From assembly GCA_020852755.1 (NCBI GenBank), contig JADZAF010000314.1:1-37025 (forward strand): a DNA stretch of 37,025 nt, in the 5' to 3' direction. This document shows, piece after piece, positions 17,418 to 25,063 of this stretch. Source of the DNA: Bryobacterales bacterium. Lineage in GTDB: Bacteria; Acidobacteriota; Terriglobia; Bryobacterales; Bryobacteraceae. A model generated the notes under the pieces. The model ran no database searches, was not told the DNA's origin, and saw nothing but the letters and a program-made list of their open reading frames with translations. Position 1 is the stretch's first letter. Every line of letters begins with the position of its first letter. A program made the translations under genes and the position numbers.

Positions 17418-18236
17418 ATGCCGAGCCGCGTCCTGGTCGTCCTGGGCCTTCTTGCAGGTTTCGCCTGGGCCCAATCCGCGCCATCCCAGCCAGCCGCCGA
17501 ACCGGCCTCCGCTCAGGGCCAGGGCTGGCGTCCAGCGGAGGAATCCAAGCCGGGCCAGTTCGTGGTGGCGACCGGCACCCGCATTCCCCTGAGCCTGCTG
17601 AACAGCGTCAGCACCAAGCATTCCGGGGAAGGCGACCGCGTGTATCTGGAAACGGTCTTCCCGATCATGGTGAACGGGCGCATCGTCATCCCGCCCGGCA
17701 GCTACGTGGCAGGCACGATTACCCAGGTGAAGCGGCCCGGCCGCATGACGGGCCGCGGGGAACTGTACCTGCGCTTTGACTCCCTCACTCTGCCGAACGG
17801 GGTGACCCGGGACTTCCGCGCGCGCATCGGGGCCATGGACGGGCGAGCCAGCGAGGAACTGGACCGCGCCGAGGGCAAGGTCCGCAGTGAAGGCAACAAG
17901 AGCGGCGACGCTCGCAACGTGGCGGAAGCCACCGCTGCCGGCGCCTCCATCGGCGCCATTGCGGGCGGCGCCTCCGGCGGTCATTACGGCATGGGCGCCG
18001 GTATCGGAGCCGCCGCCGGAGCGGGCGCCGGGCTGATGGGCGTTCTGCTTTCACGCGGCCCGGACGCCGTGCTGGCCAAGGGAAGCACGCTGGAAATGGT
18101 GCTGGACCGCCCGCTGCAATTCGAGGAAAGCGAGTTGTACACCGGGCCCCTGCCGCGCGCCGGCGACGGTGGAGGCGGCCCCTTGCCGAGCCAGAAGGAT
18201 GGCGGCACCCTCACCCGCCGCCGGTTCCCGTTTTAG
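17418..18236 (+). CDS. Secreted TrbI/VirB10-like protein with glycine-zipper segment
   Basis: The product has 272 residues with a signal peptide (MPSRVLVVLGLLAGFAWAQ). The central part has the beta-barrel phrases of TrbI/VirB10-type proteins (GTRIPLSLLNSVSTKHSGEGDRVYLETVFPI, GRIVIPPGSYVAGTITQVKRPGR, ELYLRFDSLTLPNG). A glycine-zipper segment follows (about 175-213, GASIGAIAGGASGG ... GAGAGLMGVLL) that could enter or span a membrane. The tail is glycine- and proline-rich. No other conjugation gene is near, so this is unlikely to be a secretion-channel part; stand-alone versions are common in Acidobacteria and their role is unknown. AAGGAG at 17405-17410 sets the start. It lies 26 bases after the TIGR03437 gene and may be co-transcribed with it. 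Confidence 0.8.
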   Translation: MPSRVLVVLGLLAGFAWAQSAPSQPAAEPASAQGQGWRPAEESKPGQFVVATGTRIPLSLLNSVSTKHSGEGDRVYLETVFPIMVNGRIVIPPGSYVAGTITQVKRPGRMTGRGELYLRFDSLTLPNGVTRDFRARIGAMDGRASEELDRAEGKVRSEGNKSGDARNVAEATAAGASIGAIAGGASGGHYGMGAGIGAAAGAGAGLMGVLLSRGPDAVLAKGSTLEMVLDRPLQFEESELYTGPLPRAGDGGGGPLPSQKDGGTLTRRRFPF

Positions 18237-18242
18237 GACGCA

Positions 18243-18265
18243 GCCAGGCTGCTGACCTGGCAGCC
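18243..18265. terminator. Overlapping alternative hairpins between convergent genes
   Basis: GCCAGG (18243-18248) pairs with CCTGGC (18256-18261). Overlapping it, GGCTGC (18247-18252) pairs with GCAGCC (18260-18265), so only one can form at a time. The site fills the 37-base gap between two convergent genes. It is a terminator candidate with only a short T-run after it. Confidence 0.4.
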
Positions 18266-18273
18266 GGTTTCCC

Positions 18274-18780
18274 TCAGGCCTTCGCCCGGCCGACGTAGGT
18301 GGCATAGCGGCCGGCCGGGATTTCAAGGCAGGCTACAGTAAAGCCGCTTCGCCGCATGGTCTCGATCAGCGGCTCGGGACGGAAGGAAGTCAGCAGCCGG
18401 ACCATCTCCCCAGGAGCCAGCGCAGCCGCCGCCTCGCGAACCAGTCCGATCGGGTGAACTCCCCGGGCCAGCATCGGATCGGCATCGATCTCCTTACGCA
18501 CCGCGCCTTCGGACACCCAGTCCGGCAGGCCGGCGTCCGAAAGGCCGGATGTCTGCTCCTGGCCTGCCGCTGTCCGCAGCGCACGCACCATCTCGACGAC
18601 GTTGATGCCGCCCAGGCGCGCGGCCTGCTCCAGCGTGGTGCTTCTGGCCACCACCTGCCGCAGAACCGGGTTGCGGAGCTTCTCGAAAGCCGGTACCGCT
18701 CCGATGAGCGTCTCTTCCAGGGCCGGGTAAGCCCCCAGCAGTGCGTCCAGCCTGGTTTCCGGAGTGATCGGGACACTCAT
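18274..18780 (-). CDS. DUF1858-DUF2249 two-domain protein
   Basis: The 168-residue product carries an N-terminal DUF1858-like segment (ITPETRLDALLGAYPALEETLIGAVPAFEKL, about 5-70) and a C-terminal DUF2249-like segment (HPIGLVREAAAALAPGEMVRLLTSFRPEPLIETMRRSGF, about 108-165). DUF2249 resembles TusA-like sulfur-carrier folds but I see no conserved cysteine in the expected place. Its ATG overlaps the stop of the DUF438 gene (ATGA), so the two are co-expressed and probably work together. DUF1858, DUF2249 and DUF438 recur together in anaerobic and nitric-oxide-related gene sets. A role in redox or NO response is inferred from that and from the CRP/FNR-like site upstream. Confidence 0.82.
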   Translation of the reverse strand: MSVPITPETRLDALLGAYPALEETLIGAVPAFEKLRNPVLRQVVARSTTLEQAARLGGINVVEMVRALRTAAGQEQTSGLSDAGLPDWVSEGAVRKEIDADPMLARGVHPIGLVREAAAALAPGEMVRLLTSFRPEPLIETMRRSGFTVACLEIPAGRYATYVGRAKA

Positions 18781-20033
18781 CGGGCCGGCACCTCCGGAGA
18801 GACGTCGTCATATTGCAGCAGCCGCCTCTCGCCTTCCAGCGTTCGCAGCCGCGTGAGATCCTGGGTCACTTCCAGCGTGCCGGCGTACCGGCCGCCGGCG
18901 TCCCGCACCGCGAAATAGCGGATGTGCACAAAGCGGCCGGTGAAGTTGATCCAGAACTCGGCCACGCTTCGCGTGCCTTCGCGGAAATCGGCCAGGATTC
19001 GGTCCACCACATCCACGCTGCGCGGCGGGTGGCAGTGCTGAACCTTCCGCCCCAGAATGGCCCGGCTGCGGGCGAAGACGCGGTCGGGCCCCTCGGAGAA
19101 GAAAGCGACGCGGTCCTCGGCATCCACGAAGGTGATGTCCACCGGCAGCGTGGAGAAGATGGCGGTCAATTGTTCCACGGTGAGGTTCCCGGTGGGCAAC
19201 TGTACGGCCTCGCCGGCGCCGATCGAAACCCCTTCCCGCAGCGAACTCTCCGGCGGCCGGTATCCGTCCCGGGGCTCCACCAGGCACCAGCCGTAGCGCG
19301 GCGAGGAGGCCCAGATCCCGGCCCAGTCCTCTTCGGTGAACGTGTCCAGGCACAGCGGCAGGAGGATGCTGTCCTCCTTGTAGATCATTTCTTCGACCGC
19401 GCCGGCCAGGGCTTCGCCGGCCGTGGCCGCCACCAGTTTCCATTCCCCCGCGCGGACATCCTGCTGGCCGAGCGCCGCGCCCAGATCCTTCAGCAGCCCG
19501 CGCACCTCGTCGTCCTTGGCCCACATGACCTTCGAGGGCCCGGTGACCCCGTTCCGCTCCAGCGCGGAGAAGAACGCGTGCTCCTTGCGCTGGTAGTGCT
19601 TCTCGATGTCGCTGAGGTCGTTGTAGGCCAGGCGCCACTGCAGGATGGCGTCCCCCGCTTCGGCTCCGTCCGGCAGTGCCTGGATCGCGGTCATGGCCTG
19701 CCGCATGCGAAGCAGCACGCCCCGCAGGGCTTCGTTCTCCCTGCGCAAGGTATCCGCGGGATGGCCCGGGGGCACCGCCCGGGGAGGCAGTTGCACCAGC
19801 ACTTCGCGGGTGACCTGCGAATGCAGATCGCACATGCACTGGATCTGCTCGACCGGCATCCCCTCGGCCATCAGGTCCTGCTCCATGGCCACGATCTCGG
19901 AGTAATCGGTTTCGCGCACGATGCGCTCCAGCCTGGCCTTCACGCTCTCCGGAGGCTCGCCGGCATGCAGCTTGCGGATGATGTCTTTCAGGGCCTGAAT
20001 ACGTTGTGCCCGGTTGTCGATCAATTCGCTCAT
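18777..20033 (-). CDS. DUF438-hemerythrin-PAS protein
   Basis: The product has 418 residues and three parts. DUF438 lies at about 10-80 (RIQALKDIIRKLHAGEPPESVKARLERIV ... YSEIVAMEQDLMAEGMPVEQIQCMCDLH). A hemerythrin-like four-helix part follows at about 85-235 (ENEAL, DIEKHYQRKEHAFFSAL, EEMIYKEDSILLPL). A C-terminal PAS domain lies at about 285-405 with the typical phrase VQHCHPPRSVDVVDRIL. Hemerythrin domains bind di-iron and O2 or NO; DUF438 PAS domains may bind a cofactor. There is no output domain, so it is likely a sensor or carrier partner. AAGGGAAGG precedes the ATG. A TACTGT -10-like box (20055-20060) and a CRP/FNR-type palindrome are upstream. It heads an operon with the DUF1858-DUF2249 gene. 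Confidence 0.9.
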   Translation of the reverse strand: MSELIDNRAQRIQALKDIIRKLHAGEPPESVKARLERIVRETDYSEIVAMEQDLMAEGMPVEQIQCMCDLHSQVTREVLVQLPPRAVPPGHPADTLRRENEALRGVLLRMRQAMTAIQALPDGAEAGDAILQWRLAYNDLSDIEKHYQRKEHAFFSALERNGVTGPSKVMWAKDDEVRGLLKDLGAALGQQDVRAGEWKLVAATAGEALAGAVEEMIYKEDSILLPLCLDTFTEEDWAGIWASSPRYGWCLVEPRDGYRPPESSLREGVSIGAGEAVQLPTGNLTVEQLTAIFSTLPVDITFVDAEDRVAFFSEGPDRVFARSRAILGRKVQHCHPPRSVDVVDRILADFREGTRSVAEFWINFTGRFVHIRYFAVRDAGGRYAGTLEVTQDLTRLRTLEGERRLLQYDDVSPEVPAR

Positions 20034-20054
20034 TCGTTCCGTGCCTTCCCTTAC

Positions 20055-20060
20055 ACAGTA
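20055..20060 (-). promoter_or_regulatory. -10-like box (TACTGT) of the DUF438 operon
   Basis: TACTGT on the minus strand ends 21 bases before the ATG, with AAGGGAAGG in the leader. The implied start near 20048 places the palindrome at 20084-20097 about 42 bases upstream. Confidence 0.4.
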
Positions 20061-20083
20061 GCGGCAAGGCCCGGAAGCCGGCA

Positions 20084-20097
20084 GTGACCGGAGTCAC
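20084..20097. promoter_or_regulatory. CRP/FNR-family operator-like palindrome GTGA-N6-TCAC
   Basis: GTGACCGGAGTCAC is a perfect GTGAC-N4-GTCAC palindrome and fits the CRP/GlxR core GTGA-N6-TCAC. It lies between divergent genes. Its centre (20090.5) is about 42.5 bases upstream of the predicted DUF438-operon start, the classic activating position for this family. It overlaps the -35 zone of the aldolase promoter, where it would be expected to interfere. Confidence 0.5.
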
Positions 20098-20139
20098 CGG
20101 GCGGTTTCGGAGTATCATCAGGGAAAAAGGAGAACGGTA

Positions 20140-20940
20140 GTGAAGAATCTGAAGCAGCGGATCAGAAACGGTGAAACCGTGATCGGCGCCTTCCTGAACC
20201 TGGGTTCGTCCATAACCACCGAACTGGTGGGGGCGGCCGGGTTCGATTTTGTGGTCATCGACCTGGAGCACGGGTCGGGGACCGAAGTCAATGTGCTGGG
20301 ACAGCTCCAGGCCCTGGAGCACACGGCCTGCTCCGCCGTGATCCGGGTGGAATCGCATGTCCGCCAGCGCTCTCACCGCGTGCTGGACTTAGGCGCCCAC
20401 GGCATCATGTTTCCGCGGGTGAACAGCGCGGATGAAGCCCGGGCCTGCGCGGCCGCCCTGCGATATCCACCGCTGGGAGTGCGCGGAGTGGCCTCCATGA
20501 ACCGGGCGTGCAACTTCGGCGCCGGCTTCCGGGACTACGTGGCCCGGTCGGTCGATTCGCTGCTGGGCGTTTTCCAGATTGAAACCGCCGAGGCGGTCCA
20601 GAACGTGGACGAGATTGCCGCGGTGGACGGCGCGGATGTGCTTTTCATCGGGCCTCTGGACCTGACCCAGAGCCTGGGCATCCTGGGCCAGTTCGAACAC
20701 CCCGATTTCGTCGCCGCCATCCGAAAGACGGCGGAGGCCGCCCGAAAGCACGGCAAGTGCACCGGCGTCCTGATGCCGAAGACGGAGAACTTTCAGCTCT
20801 TCCACGAGCTGGGATTCCGTTTCCTGGCCTCCGGCTCCGACGGCGCCATGGTAGCCAATGCCGCCCGCAACCTGGCCCAGAGCATGATCGAGATGCGGCG
20901 GAGTTGCGTGGAACGCGCCGACGCGGCCGCCAAAGGCTGA
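20140..20940 (+). CDS. HpcH/HpaI-family aldolase
   Basis: The product has 266 residues, starting at GTG 20140 with AGGAG seven bases upstream. It matches class-II pyruvate aldolases of the HpaI type, which cleave 4-hydroxy-2-oxo acids with a divalent metal. Key residues line up: H44 in DLEHG, R69 in VIRVES, metal ligand E148 in FQIET and D174 in GPLDLT, one position off E. coli HpaI numbering (H45, R70, E149, D175). There is no signal peptide. The natural substrate may be a 2-keto-3-deoxy sugar acid rather than an aromatic-pathway intermediate, since the window is rich in sugar genes; this is inference. A TATCAT box (20113-20118) precedes it. The perfect hairpin at 21008-21054 probably ends its transcript. 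Confidence 0.9.
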   Translation: MKNLKQRIRNGETVIGAFLNLGSSITTELVGAAGFDFVVIDLEHGSGTEVNVLGQLQALEHTACSAVIRVESHVRQRSHRVLDLGAHGIMFPRVNSADEARACAAALRYPPLGVRGVASMNRACNFGAGFRDYVARSVDSLLGVFQIETAEAVQNVDEIAAVDGADVLFIGPLDLTQSLGILGQFEHPDFVAAIRKTAEAARKHGKCTGVLMPKTENFQLFHELGFRFLASGSDGAMVANAARNLAQSMIEMRRSCVERADAAAKG

Positions 20941-21007
20941 CACGGCCGCCGGTGGAAGCCGGCTTGCGGCCAGCGCTCGCAGGTCTGCTGCATGGCCTGA
21001 ATTTGCC

Positions 21008-21054
21008 CGCGCCTGCGGCGATTGCCCGTTCCGCCGGCAATCGCCGCAGGCGCG
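21008..21054. terminator. Perfect 19-bp inverted repeat between convergent genes
   Basis: CGCGCCTGCGGCGATTGCC (21008-21026) pairs exactly with 21036-21054 around a nine-base loop. It lies between the ends of the aldolase gene and the convergent TonB-dependent receptor gene. It should act as a strong bidirectional terminator or transcript-protecting stem, although no T-tract follows on either strand. Confidence 0.75.
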
Positions 21055-21084
21055 GCACAGGCGCACTCGAACCGGCTCAGGTCT

Positions 21085-24000
21085 TCAGAACCACAACCGC
21101 AGTGCGAACGTTCCCGTGAACTGCCCGCCCAGGCAGCACCAGCCGCCCACCGTGCCGGTAGGCTTGCCGAAGGTGCCGGGGCTGAGCAGGTTCACCGTCG
21201 AGTTCGGATTGCTGAAGTTGGGCCGCTTGAAGACGTTGTTGATATCGAAGCGCACGTCGAGGTTGTACTTCTCGCGCACCGTCACCGTCTTGGCCAGCGA
21301 GCCCTGGGACCAGATCAGGCCGGGTCCTTCCAATACGTTTCGCCCCAGCGCGCCGGGCGTATAGGCGTCCGGGTAGGCAAAGGCCTTGATGTCCCACATC
21401 GGGTTCTTCAGGTTGTTGTTGAAGCGGTCGCCGATCTCCCAATTGTCGATTTTCACCTGGTCAATCGGGACCAAAGCGTTAGGCCGCGTGGCGCCCGGCA
21501 GGTAGCGGTTCGGGCTGCCGGCGAAACCGAACGTCACCGGGACGCCGCTCTGGAAGGTCTGGATCCAGGAAAGCGCCCAGCCGCCCAGCAGGTAGTCCTT
21601 GAACCCGCCGTTGCTCATCCACTTACGCCCGCGCCCCACGGGGAGTTCATAAGTGGCGTAAGTGACGGAGCGATGCGACAGGTCAAAGCCTGCGCGGGCC
21701 TTCTCGAGGCTGCGGTTGTAGTAAGTGACACCACCCGCCCCTCCATCGTTGTCCGTGTCGTTGATAGCCTTGCCCCAGGTGTAGAACGAGGTCATGGTCA
21801 GGCCCTTGGAGAAGCGCTTCTCGACCTTCACGGTCCCGGAGTGGAAGGTGGAGTGGCCGAAGTTGCTCCACAGGTTGATGGCCCCGAAGTTGGTAAAGGG
21901 CTTGTACGCTTGGGTGTTCTGGTAGATCCGGTCAAGCACCGTGCGGTCGCGGGAGATATCCAGAGGGATGGCGTTGGTGTCCCAGGAATTGAGCAGGCCC
22001 ACCCCGGAGGAACCCTGATAGCTCAACTCCATCAGCCAGGTATCCGCGAACTGGTACTGATAAGTGGCGTTCCAGTTCATGGCGTAGGGGTTGCGCATGT
22101 TCGGGTCGTACCAGGTGGCGCTGCGGGCTCCGTAGTTGGCGCCCACGAACGGGGAGGTCCCGTTGGGCAGCACCGGATAGTTCACAGTTCCCGGACCCTG
22201 GCTGATGAAGAAGGCCGGGCGGGGATCGCCAGAGGGCCTCTGCTGCGTAACGCTGGTGAAGTACTCCTCGAAGTTCTGATCCAGCCCGGCGGTGAACAGG
22301 TCGATGGTATTCACCCCGAAGCCGCCGCGGAACACCATCTTGTTGTTGATCTTGAAGGCCGCCCCCAATCGCGGCTGGAAGTTATTCAGATCGCGCTTGG
22401 CCAGGAAGCCTGTGGGATGGACGATGGCGCCGGGCAGCCCCGTAAGGGGATCCGTCGCAGTGGGGTCGAACTGGCTCTGCTGCCCGTACTTGGTCTTGAA
22501 GGGCGATTCGTAGGACCAGCGCAGGCCCAGGTTCAGCGTCAGACGCGGAGTAACGCTCCAGTCGTCCTGAAAATAGAAGGCATGGCCCCACCAGCGCGGC
22601 AGCCAGTTGGCCAGCGCGGTGTTGAAGTCCGCCCGCATCACGGAACCGAGCAGAAAGGCCGCGAAGTCGTTGCCCGTGGCGGGAGTGAAGGGCATGTCGG
22701 TGCCGCCGAAGCGGTATACCCCGGCGGGAAGCGAGGCGGCGCGGGTGTTGGCCCGTGTGCGCAACAACTCATATCCGGTCTTTAGCTGGTGACGGCCGCG
22801 GATGATGGTGAGGTTGTCCTGCAAGGTGAAGTTCTCGGTCACCTGGTACCAGGAGCCGCCCGGCATGCTGGCGCCGTAGAAGGCCCCGCCGCTCGAGTTG
22901 AAGAATGAAGGGAAGGTCTCCCCGCTGATTCCCGGAATCCCCAACTGCCGGCCCCAGTCCTCGTTGACTCCCAGCGGAGTGCGCGACTCCTTGCGCCGGT
23001 TGGCGCCCAGACGGACTTCGTTAATCACCGTGGGGCTGAACATGTGGGTGTCGGATATCACGCTGTTGACCTGGTCGCTGGGCTGCAACACAAAGCCGCC
23101 GTCCAGCAGCATCCAGTTCACCGCAATGTTGTTCCCGCGGGCCCGGTTCAGCACGTGCGACCAGCGGCCGAACATGCGGTTCTTCTCGCTGAAGACGTGG
23201 TCCACCTTCGCATCGTAGCGGGAGCGGTAAGAGCGATACTTACTCTCGGAACCGAAGTTCTCGTGCGGTCCGGTGCGATCGATGAAGCCCGCGCCGCCCA
23301 GGAAGTTGGGCTTGTTCCAGGGCTGGAAGCTGAGGAACTTGCTGGCTACCGGATCGAACCGGTTCTGGGGAATCAGGTTGCCCGGAAAGGGATCCCGGAT
23401 CCACTTGCCGGCGGCGTCCTGGCGCGTGGAGGCCGGATCGAAGATGGGGTAGCCCAAGCCGTTGAACGAGAAATCCCCGTTTAGCATGGCTTCGTTGGGC
23501 ACGTCGGCGAACAACTGCTGGTTGTACTTCTCGTGATGGCGCGACCAGCCGAACAGGAAGAAGGTTTTGTTGCGGCCGTCGTAGAGCTTAGGCAGGTACA
23601 GCGGGCCGCTGACCAGCCCGGAAAGCTCGTGATAGCTGAACGGGCTGGTGGGCCGCTGCAGGTTGAAGTAGGCCCGGTGCAGCAGGGAATTGTTGATGTA
23701 GCGGTCCTCGGCCTCGCCGTGGAAGGCGTTGGTGCCCGCCTTGTAGGTGACGCTGAGCAGCCCTCCGGCCGAATGCCCCTGGTCGGCGGGAAGCACGGTG
23801 GTCACCATTTTGACTTCCTCGATGGCGTTCTGGGTGGTGGACATGATGCGATTGGTCGCCACCCCGCCGCGGATCGGCTCCGTTCCGGCCACGCCGTCCA
23901 TGGTGTAGCCCAACCCGCGATCCCGCTGTCCGGCGATGTGGAAGCCATTCATGCTGGTGACGCCGGGCATCAGGTACATGGTCATCCAGGTATAGCGCTG

Positions 24001-24447
24001 CATGATGGGCAGGGCGTTCATCTGCACGCCCGCCAGCACGGTGCCGGTGGTAGCCGTGGCGGTTTCGAGCAGCGGCGTCTGGGCCGTAACCTCGATCTTC
24101 TCCACCACGTTGCCGACGGCAAGCTGTGCATCCAGAGTCAGGGTATCGTTGGAGCGCAGCGCAATCTGAGTCCGTTCCAGGGTGCTGAAACCGGGCTTGC
24201 GGAAGGTCAGATTGTAGGTCGCCGGCGGCAGGTACAGCAGGCGGAAAATGCCCTCGCGGTCGCTCACCGTCCGGGTGGTAATGCCGGTCGCCGGGTTGAC
24301 GGCGGTCACCTCCACGGCGTCCACGATGGCGCCGGTGGCGTCGGTGACGCGCCCGATAATGCTGCCCGTCGCTGTCTGCGCCCAGCCCAGGGTTGCAGCG
24401 CCGAGCAGAGACACGAAAACCCCAAGGATCAAGCGTTCAAATCGCAT
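21085..24447 (-). CDS. TonB-dependent receptor-like outer membrane protein, Oar type
   Basis: The product has about 1120 residues from ATG 24447, where AAAAGGGGG lies just upstream and a signal peptide begins (MRFERLILGVFVSLLGAATLGWAQ). A carboxypeptidase-regulatory-like sandwich follows at about 27-110 (SIIGRVTDATGAIVDAVEVTAV ... GIFRLLYLPPATYNLTFRKPGF). Next comes a plug-like region (VEKIEVTAQTPLLETATATTG, FHIAGQRDRGLGYTMDGVAGTEP) and a long barrel ending FALRLWF with the terminal Phe of outer-membrane proteins. Oar-like receptors take up or display large ligands, often plant- or microbe-derived polymers, in Acidobacteria and Bacteroidota. Eleven extra in-frame codons reach 24480 but lack a ribosome site. 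A near-consensus promoter (TTGACG-N18-TATAGT) precedes it. Confidence 0.93.
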   Translation of the reverse strand: MRFERLILGVFVSLLGAATLGWAQTATGSIIGRVTDATGAIVDAVEVTAVNPATGITTRTVSDREGIFRLLYLPPATYNLTFRKPGFSTLERTQIALRSNDTLTLDAQLAVGNVVEKIEVTAQTPLLETATATTGTVLAGVQMNALPIMQRYTWMTMYLMPGVTSMNGFHIAGQRDRGLGYTMDGVAGTEPIRGGVATNRIMSTTQNAIEEVKMVTTVLPADQGHSAGGLLSVTYKAGTNAFHGEAEDRYINNSLLHRAYFNLQRPTSPFSYHELSGLVSGPLYLPKLYDGRNKTFFLFGWSRHHEKYNQQLFADVPNEAMLNGDFSFNGLGYPIFDPASTRQDAAGKWIRDPFPGNLIPQNRFDPVASKFLSFQPWNKPNFLGGAGFIDRTGPHENFGSESKYRSYRSRYDAKVDHVFSEKNRMFGRWSHVLNRARGNNIAVNWMLLDGGFVLQPSDQVNSVISDTHMFSPTVINEVRLGANRRKESRTPLGVNEDWGRQLGIPGISGETFPSFFNSSGGAFYGASMPGGSWYQVTENFTLQDNLTIIRGRHQLKTGYELLRTRANTRAASLPAGVYRFGGTDMPFTPATGNDFAAFLLGSVMRADFNTALANWLPRWWGHAFYFQDDWSVTPRLTLNLGLRWSYESPFKTKYGQQSQFDPTATDPLTGLPGAIVHPTGFLAKRDLNNFQPRLGAAFKINNKMVFRGGFGVNTIDLFTAGLDQNFEEYFTSVTQQRPSGDPRPAFFISQGPGTVNYPVLPNGTSPFVGANYGARSATWYDPNMRNPYAMNWNATYQYQFADTWLMELSYQGSSGVGLLNSWDTNAIPLDISRDRTVLDRIYQNTQAYKPFTNFGAINLWSNFGHSTFHSGTVKVEKRFSKGLTMTSFYTWGKAINDTDNDGGAGGVTYYNRSLEKARAGFDLSHRSVTYATYELPVGRGRKWMSNGGFKDYLLGGWALSWIQTFQSGVPVTFGFAGSPNRYLPGATRPNALVPIDQVKIDNWEIGDRFNNNLKNPMWDIKAFAYPDAYTPGALGRNVLEGPGLIWSQGSLAKTVTVREKYNLDVRFDINNVFKRPNFSNPNSTVNLLSPGTFGKPTGTVGGWCCLGGQFTGTFALRLWF

Positions 24448-24478
24448 AAGCCCCCTTTTCCCGTTTGGGTGTGGGATC

Positions 24479-24508
24479 ACTATATGCCTTTGCGGCGGCG
24501 GGCGTCAA
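24479..24508 (-). promoter_or_regulatory. Sigma-70-type promoter of the TonB receptor gene
   Basis: On the minus strand, TTGACG (24503-24508) and TATAGT (24479-24484) stand 18 bases apart. It is the best -35/-10 match I found in the window. The leader of about 25 bases carries AAAAGGGGG. Confidence 0.65.
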
Positions 24509-24557
24509 TGCAGGGAATTTCGGAACCGTATTTCCGGATACACCGGGCAGCTTCCAG

Positions 24558-24591
24558 CCATCGACATCCGCCGGTGAGCGGTGGTCGATGG
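24558..24591. repeat. 34-bp two-tier palindrome between divergent promoters
   Basis: CCATCGAC (24558-24565) pairs with GTCGATGG (24584-24591). Inside, CCGC (24568-24571) pairs with GCGG (24578-24581), with symmetric two-base internal loops. It lies between the promoters of the TonB receptor and the STAS gene, so an operator for a dimeric or tetrameric regulator is plausible; a structured RNA is the alternative. Confidence 0.55.
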
Positions 24592-24634
24592 TCCCGGCGC
24601 TCCACGCGGGCAGCAGACTTGGAGCCCGAGCCTG

Positions 24635-24643
24635 TGCCATAAT
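24635..24643 (+). promoter_or_regulatory. Extended -10 (TG-C-CATAAT) of the STAS gene
   Basis: TG at 24635-24636 and CATAAT at 24638-24643; the hexamer ends 12 bases before ATG 24656. No Shine-Dalgarno lies between, so the transcript would be nearly leaderless. Confidence 0.45.
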
Positions 24644-24655
24644 TCGATCGGTGCC

Positions 24656-25057
24656 ATGAGCTTGGAGATACATACCCGGGAGCGCGAGGGCGTGGTCCTC
24701 GCGGACCTGAAGGGCCGCATCACGGCCGGCGAAGAAGCCTCCCGGCTGCGCGAACTGCTTCGAGGGCTGGTAGCCGGGGGCGGCAGGAACGTCGTGCTGA
24801 ACCTGGCGGAGGTCGACTACATCGACAGTACCGGCCTGGGCGCCCTGGTGATGTGTCATAACTCGACGGCCAAGGCCGGCGGCACCCTCAAGCTGGTGAA
24901 CCTGAACCAGCGCACCATCGAACTGCTGGTTATGACCAAGCTCGCCGTGGTTTTCGAGACCTTCGACGATGAGCAGGACGCCGTCAACAGCTTCTTTCCG
25001 GAGCGCGAGATCCGCCGGTTCGATATCCTCGATTTCGTCCGCCGGCAAGAGGACTGA
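24656..25057 (+). CDS. STAS-domain protein (anti-sigma factor antagonist-like)
   Basis: The product has 133 residues from ATG 24656 (MSLEIHTREREGVVLADLKGRI). It is a STAS domain of the SpoIIAA/RsbV type with the phosphorylatable serine S58 in DYIDSTGLGALV. Such proteins bind anti-sigma-factor kinases and release a sigma factor when unphosphorylated. No kinase or sigma-factor gene is adjacent, so its partner must lie elsewhere. The C-terminal 20-odd residues (EREIRRFDILDFVRRQED) extend slightly beyond the minimal domain. The frame is open from 24581, but the extension is not family-like. The start lies 12 bases after an extended -10 and has no ribosome site. The next gene follows after six bases. 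Confidence 0.88.
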   Translation: MSLEIHTREREGVVLADLKGRITAGEEASRLRELLRGLVAGGGRNVVLNLAEVDYIDSTGLGALVMCHNSTAKAGGTLKLVNLNQRTIELLVMTKLAVVFETFDDEQDAVNSFFPEREIRRFDILDFVRRQED

Positions 25058-25063
25058 GGCTTC

